From positions 1 through 7,602 of the forward strand of contig JAUZOU010000138.1 in assembly GCA_030706285.1 (NCBI GenBank): a stretch of 7,602 nt of DNA. The letters are read 5' to 3'. Within the stretch, counting starts at the first letter, position 1. The number at the start of each line of letters is the position of its first letter. The notes below the pieces were generated by a model. That model made no database searches. It saw nothing but the letters and a program-made list of their open reading frames with translations, and was not told where the DNA came from. Shown here piece after piece: positions 5,036 to 7,602 of this stretch. The DNA is from Bacteroidota bacterium (GTDB lineage Bacteria; Bacteroidota; Bacteroidia; Bacteroidales; UBA1402). Both the position numbers and the translations under genes were made by a program.

Positions 5036-7602
5036 ATGAAAACGATGAAACGAAGATACTTTTACATACTCCTGTTGACAGCCTTGTTGACCAGTAGTCA
5101 AGGCGTTTTTTGCCAAAGCGAAACGGCCGGTTTCACGGTGAAGGGAATTGTTGTCAGCGCTGTAACAGGGAAACCATTGGCTGGTGCACGTGTCTCTATG
5201 GAAGGCTCAAAACCGGCCATGACGGAAGAAACCGGGCAGTTTGAACTGGTTGTCGTTAAAAAAGAAGCCATGTCAGTCACTCGTCTGCTTCAGGTTTCAG
5301 TTCCTGGTTATGCCACTAAGAAACTGTTGCTGAATGGTTCCAGGTTGTTAAGGATAGCAATGAACGACGAAACATTCAAAGGAATGGACCAAGTACTCCA
5401 AACGCCTTTCGGTGTTGCATCATCCTTGTTTTCGCCTTATGCTACGGCTGCAGTCAGTCCCAATTTATCGGCAACAACCAAATCCACACCTGACGCGTTG
5501 TTTCAGGGATCCGTATCCGGGCTGAACACCGTTTTTCGTTCCGGTCAGCCTGGAAGCGGAGCCAATATGTATCTGCAAGGGTTTCAGTCTATGCTGGCGA
5601 CGTCTCAACCTCTGATCATCGTTGATGGCGTGCCCTATGAAAATTTTGGTTTCAAGTCACTTATCAGCATTTATCAGACCAATCCGCTTTCAGCCATTGA
5701 GGTAAAAGACATCGAATCCATTTCCGTTTTAAAGGATGGTTCCGGTATTTACGGCGGCAAAGGGGCCAATGGTGTCATTCTGATCAATACATTGAGCACG
5801 TCAGATCCGGCTACCAAATTGGAAGCCCATGTACATACGGGCATGAGTTTTGTGCCGAAAAGCTTTCCGGTGATGAATGCCAGCCAGTACCGGACGTTTC
5901 TGGGTGATATGCTGGCATCGGCCGGACTGTCTACCAGTGCCATCCAGAATTTGCCGTACATCAATCAGGAAAAGCCGGTGGCAGACAAGTACGGACGTTA
6001 TTCCGGCAACCTCGATTATTATCGCTATGCCAACAATACCGACTGGCAAAAATCTGCCTATGAAATGGCCGAAGACCAAAATTACTATCTGAACGTCAAA
6101 GGTGGAGACCAAACGGCTCTTTATGCTTTATCCCTGGGATTCCTCAATCAGGATGGTATTGAGTCAGGGACGAACTACTCGAGGTTCAACATGCGTTTTA
6201 ACTCCGATATTGCCATTTCCCAGCGTTTCAATGCTCATACGAACATGAGTTTTTCCTATGGGACCAGAAGTTTGCAGAACGAGGGGCCATCCGGTTCCTA
6301 TAACCTGTTGTCAACTTCATTGATAAAAGCTCCCATTAGTGCTGCTCATAAATTTGATTATCAGGGAAATGAATCTCCAAATCTTGAAGAGGCCGATGTT
6401 TTTGGCGTCAGCAACCCGGAGGCAATAGCCAGCAACATTGTGCTGAAAAACCTGAATTACCGTTTTCTTGGGAAGATCGGGCTTGACTATACCGTTAACC
6501 AGAATTGGCGGTTTGACGGAGCATTCAGCCTTCATTTCAACAAAGACCGGGAACGCATCTTCATTCCTGAAGCTGGTATTGCCAGTGATACATTGTCCAA
6601 CGCCATTGTCCTGAATCAGGCCCAACACCGTGTTGAACGCTGGTTCAATCTGTATGGAGAAGGCTATGCAACCTATACGAAAAATTTTGGCATTGGCACT
6701 CATTTGATGGCTCATGGCGGCATGCGTTACCAAAGCGTTCAGTCTGAGAATGATTATGCCTACGCTTACAACTCTTCCAGTGATGAGTTCAAGTCCATTC
6801 AATACGGAGACCTGAATCTGAGAAAAATAGGCGGGTCCCTTGGCCGTCAAAACTGGATGTCATTTTTTGCCGATGCCGATTTGACATTGAAAAACAAATT
6901 CCTGTTTTCTGCTATTTTAAGTTCGGATGCCTCTTCGCGCTACAACAGCATGCGCCTTTTCCCGACGTTGTCAGGCGCTTGGCTGCTGAGTTCCGAACCG
7001 TTTATGAGCAAGATCGAAAAGATCGATTTTCTGAAAGTAAGGCTCAATGCCGGACTTTCCGGAAATGATGATATCGGAAATTACAGTCAAAAGACATACT
7101 ATGTTGCGCAGAGTTTTCTCGGCAATAATGGTTTGGTCCTTGGGGGCATTCCGAATGCTGAAATAGGTCCGGAGATGCTGACGAAGACTAGCATCGGTTT
7201 GGACGGGTCTTTCTTTAAAGAACGCCTTCAGGTTTCCCTTGATGCTTATCATCACGTCATAAATGACATGTTGACCTTATCACATGCCATGCCTTCATCC
7301 GGTTTTGATTATTACCTGTCCAACGGCGGAGCCATGAAAAATGACGGGCTGGACCTGACTGTCAATGGCCGTATTGTTAACAGCGCCATCAAATGGGATC
7401 TCGGACTGACCATTTCGCGTTATAAGAATGAAGTCACCCGGCTTGATTGCGGGACACTCGAATCAGACTTGAACGGGGCGACGGTACAGACGAAGGTCGG
7501 TCAGCCGATCGGTGTTTTCTATGGCTATCAGACGAATGGCGTCTATACGACACAGGAAGAAGCTGGAGCCGCTGGAAAATACATCATGGACGGTTCGGTC
7601 AA
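5036..7602 (+). CDS. SusC/RagA-family TonB-dependent outer-membrane transporter, 3' end cut off by the window
   Basis: Outer-membrane beta-barrel that imports substrates captured by a SusD lid, powered by TonB. 855 codons are open to the right edge; the family is usually about 1000 residues, so roughly the last 150 are missing. The ATG at 5036 gives a signal peptide (MKTMKRR, hydrophobic 8-20, likely cleavage near Cys26/Gln27); the ATG at 5045 is an alternative. Residues about 34-108 are a carboxypeptidase-regulatory-like beta-sandwich (VKGIVVSAVTGKPLAGARV). The plug covers about 145-252: LQGFQSMLATSQPLIIVDGVP (180-200) and ISVLKDGSGIYGGKGANGVIL (229-249). Barrel signatures follow: VRLNAGLSGNDDIGNYS (nt about 7041-7091), NGGAMKNDGLDLTVNGRI (nt about 7322-7375) and VGQPIGVFYGYQTNGVY (nt about 7499-7549). 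There is no STN domain, so no sign of anti-sigma signalling. The segment where SusC proteins carry a TonB box reads MDQVLQTPFGV (117-127) and is degenerate. The start lies 96 bases after FAS1 gene B. Its SusD partner is not in the window and probably follows to the right. Confidence 0.93.
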   Translation, partial: MKTMKRRYFYILLLTALLTSSQGVFCQSETAGFTVKGIVVSAVTGKPLAGARVSMEGSKPAMTEETGQFELVVVKKEAMSVTRLLQVSVPGYATKKLLLNGSRLLRIAMNDETFKGMDQVLQTPFGVASSLFSPYATAAVSPNLSATTKSTPDALFQGSVSGLNTVFRSGQPGSGANMYLQGFQSMLATSQPLIIVDGVPYENFGFKSLISIYQTNPLSAIEVKDIESISVLKDGSGIYGGKGANGVILINTLSTSDPATKLEAHVHTGMSFVPKSFPVMNASQYRTFLGDMLASAGLSTSAIQNLPYINQEKPVADKYGRYSGNLDYYRYANNTDWQKSAYEMAEDQNYYLNVKGGDQTALYALSLGFLNQDGIESGTNYSRFNMRFNSDIAISQRFNAHTNMSFSYGTRSLQNEGPSGSYNLLSTSLIKAPISAAHKFDYQGNESPNLEEADVFGVSNPEAIASNIVLKNLNYRFLGKIGLDYTVNQNWRFDGAFSLHFNKDRERIFIPEAGIASDTLSNAIVLNQAQHRVERWFNLYGEGYATYTKNFGIGTHLMAHGGMRYQSVQSENDYAYAYNSSSDEFKSIQYGDLNLRKIGGSLGRQNWMSFFADADLTLKNKFLFSAILSSDASSRYNSMRLFPTLSGAWLLSSEPFMSKIEKIDFLKVRLNAGLSGNDDIGNYSQKTYYVAQSFLGNNGLVLGGIPNAEIGPEMLTKTSIGLDGSFFKERLQVSLDAYHHVINDMLTLSHAMPSSGFDYYLSNGGAMKNDGLDLTVNGRIVNSAIKWDLGLTISRYKNEVTRLDCGTLESDLNGATVQTKVGQPIGVFYGYQTNGVYTTQEEAGAAGKYIMDGSV

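Noticed and set aside
5801..6112. 103-codon minus-strand ORF inside the transporter gene
   Set aside because: It is opposite a continuous SusC reading frame, with no start context or domain of its own.
6317..6850. 177-codon minus-strand ORF
   Set aside because: It lies entirely inside the SusC gene, antisense to well-conserved barrel sequence, and its translation has no recognisable family features.

Overview
This window looks like the chromosome of a Bacteroidota (Bacteroidetes) member. It carries a SusD-like lipoprotein, two fasciclin (FAS1) lipoproteins and a SusC/RagA-type TonB-dependent outer-membrane transporter. The genes start after A-rich leaders rather than clear Shine-Dalgarno sites, which fits that phylum. 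Genus cannot be fixed from the sequence; a gut or other anaerobic Bacteroidales-type organism is only a guess.

All genes are on the plus strand and closely packed. Positions 2-1321 are the C-terminal part of a SusD/RagB-like protein, cut by the left edge. After 12 bases comes a 644-residue lipoprotein with two FAS1 domains and a long C-terminal domain (1334-3268). After 21 bases comes a 549-residue lipoprotein of the same architecture (3290-4939). A 96-base gap follows, the only sizeable spacer, and then a SusC-like transporter starts at 5036 and runs off the right edge after 855 codons. It is open through the right edge with no stop codon and no sign of frameshift. The window holds no RNA gene, mobile element, CRISPR array or convincing terminator.

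The likely working model is a nutrient-uptake or glycan-binding locus of the polysaccharide-utilisation (PUL) type. The SusD protein would cap a SusC partner encoded just upstream of the window. The two FAS1 lipoproteins would be surface-exposed accessory binding or adhesion proteins. The second SusC would begin another transporter pair, whose SusD would lie to the right. No glycoside hydrolase, sulfatase, peptidase or regulator is in view, so the substrate cannot be named.

Points worth a second look are the similar C-terminal domains shared by the two FAS1 proteins, which resemble a carbohydrate-binding jelly roll; their placement between a SusD and a second SusC; the divergent plug and TonB-box region of the SusC; the cysteine richness and long N-terminus of the first FAS1 protein; and a 27-codon ORF whose stop overlaps the SusC start codon as ATGA.
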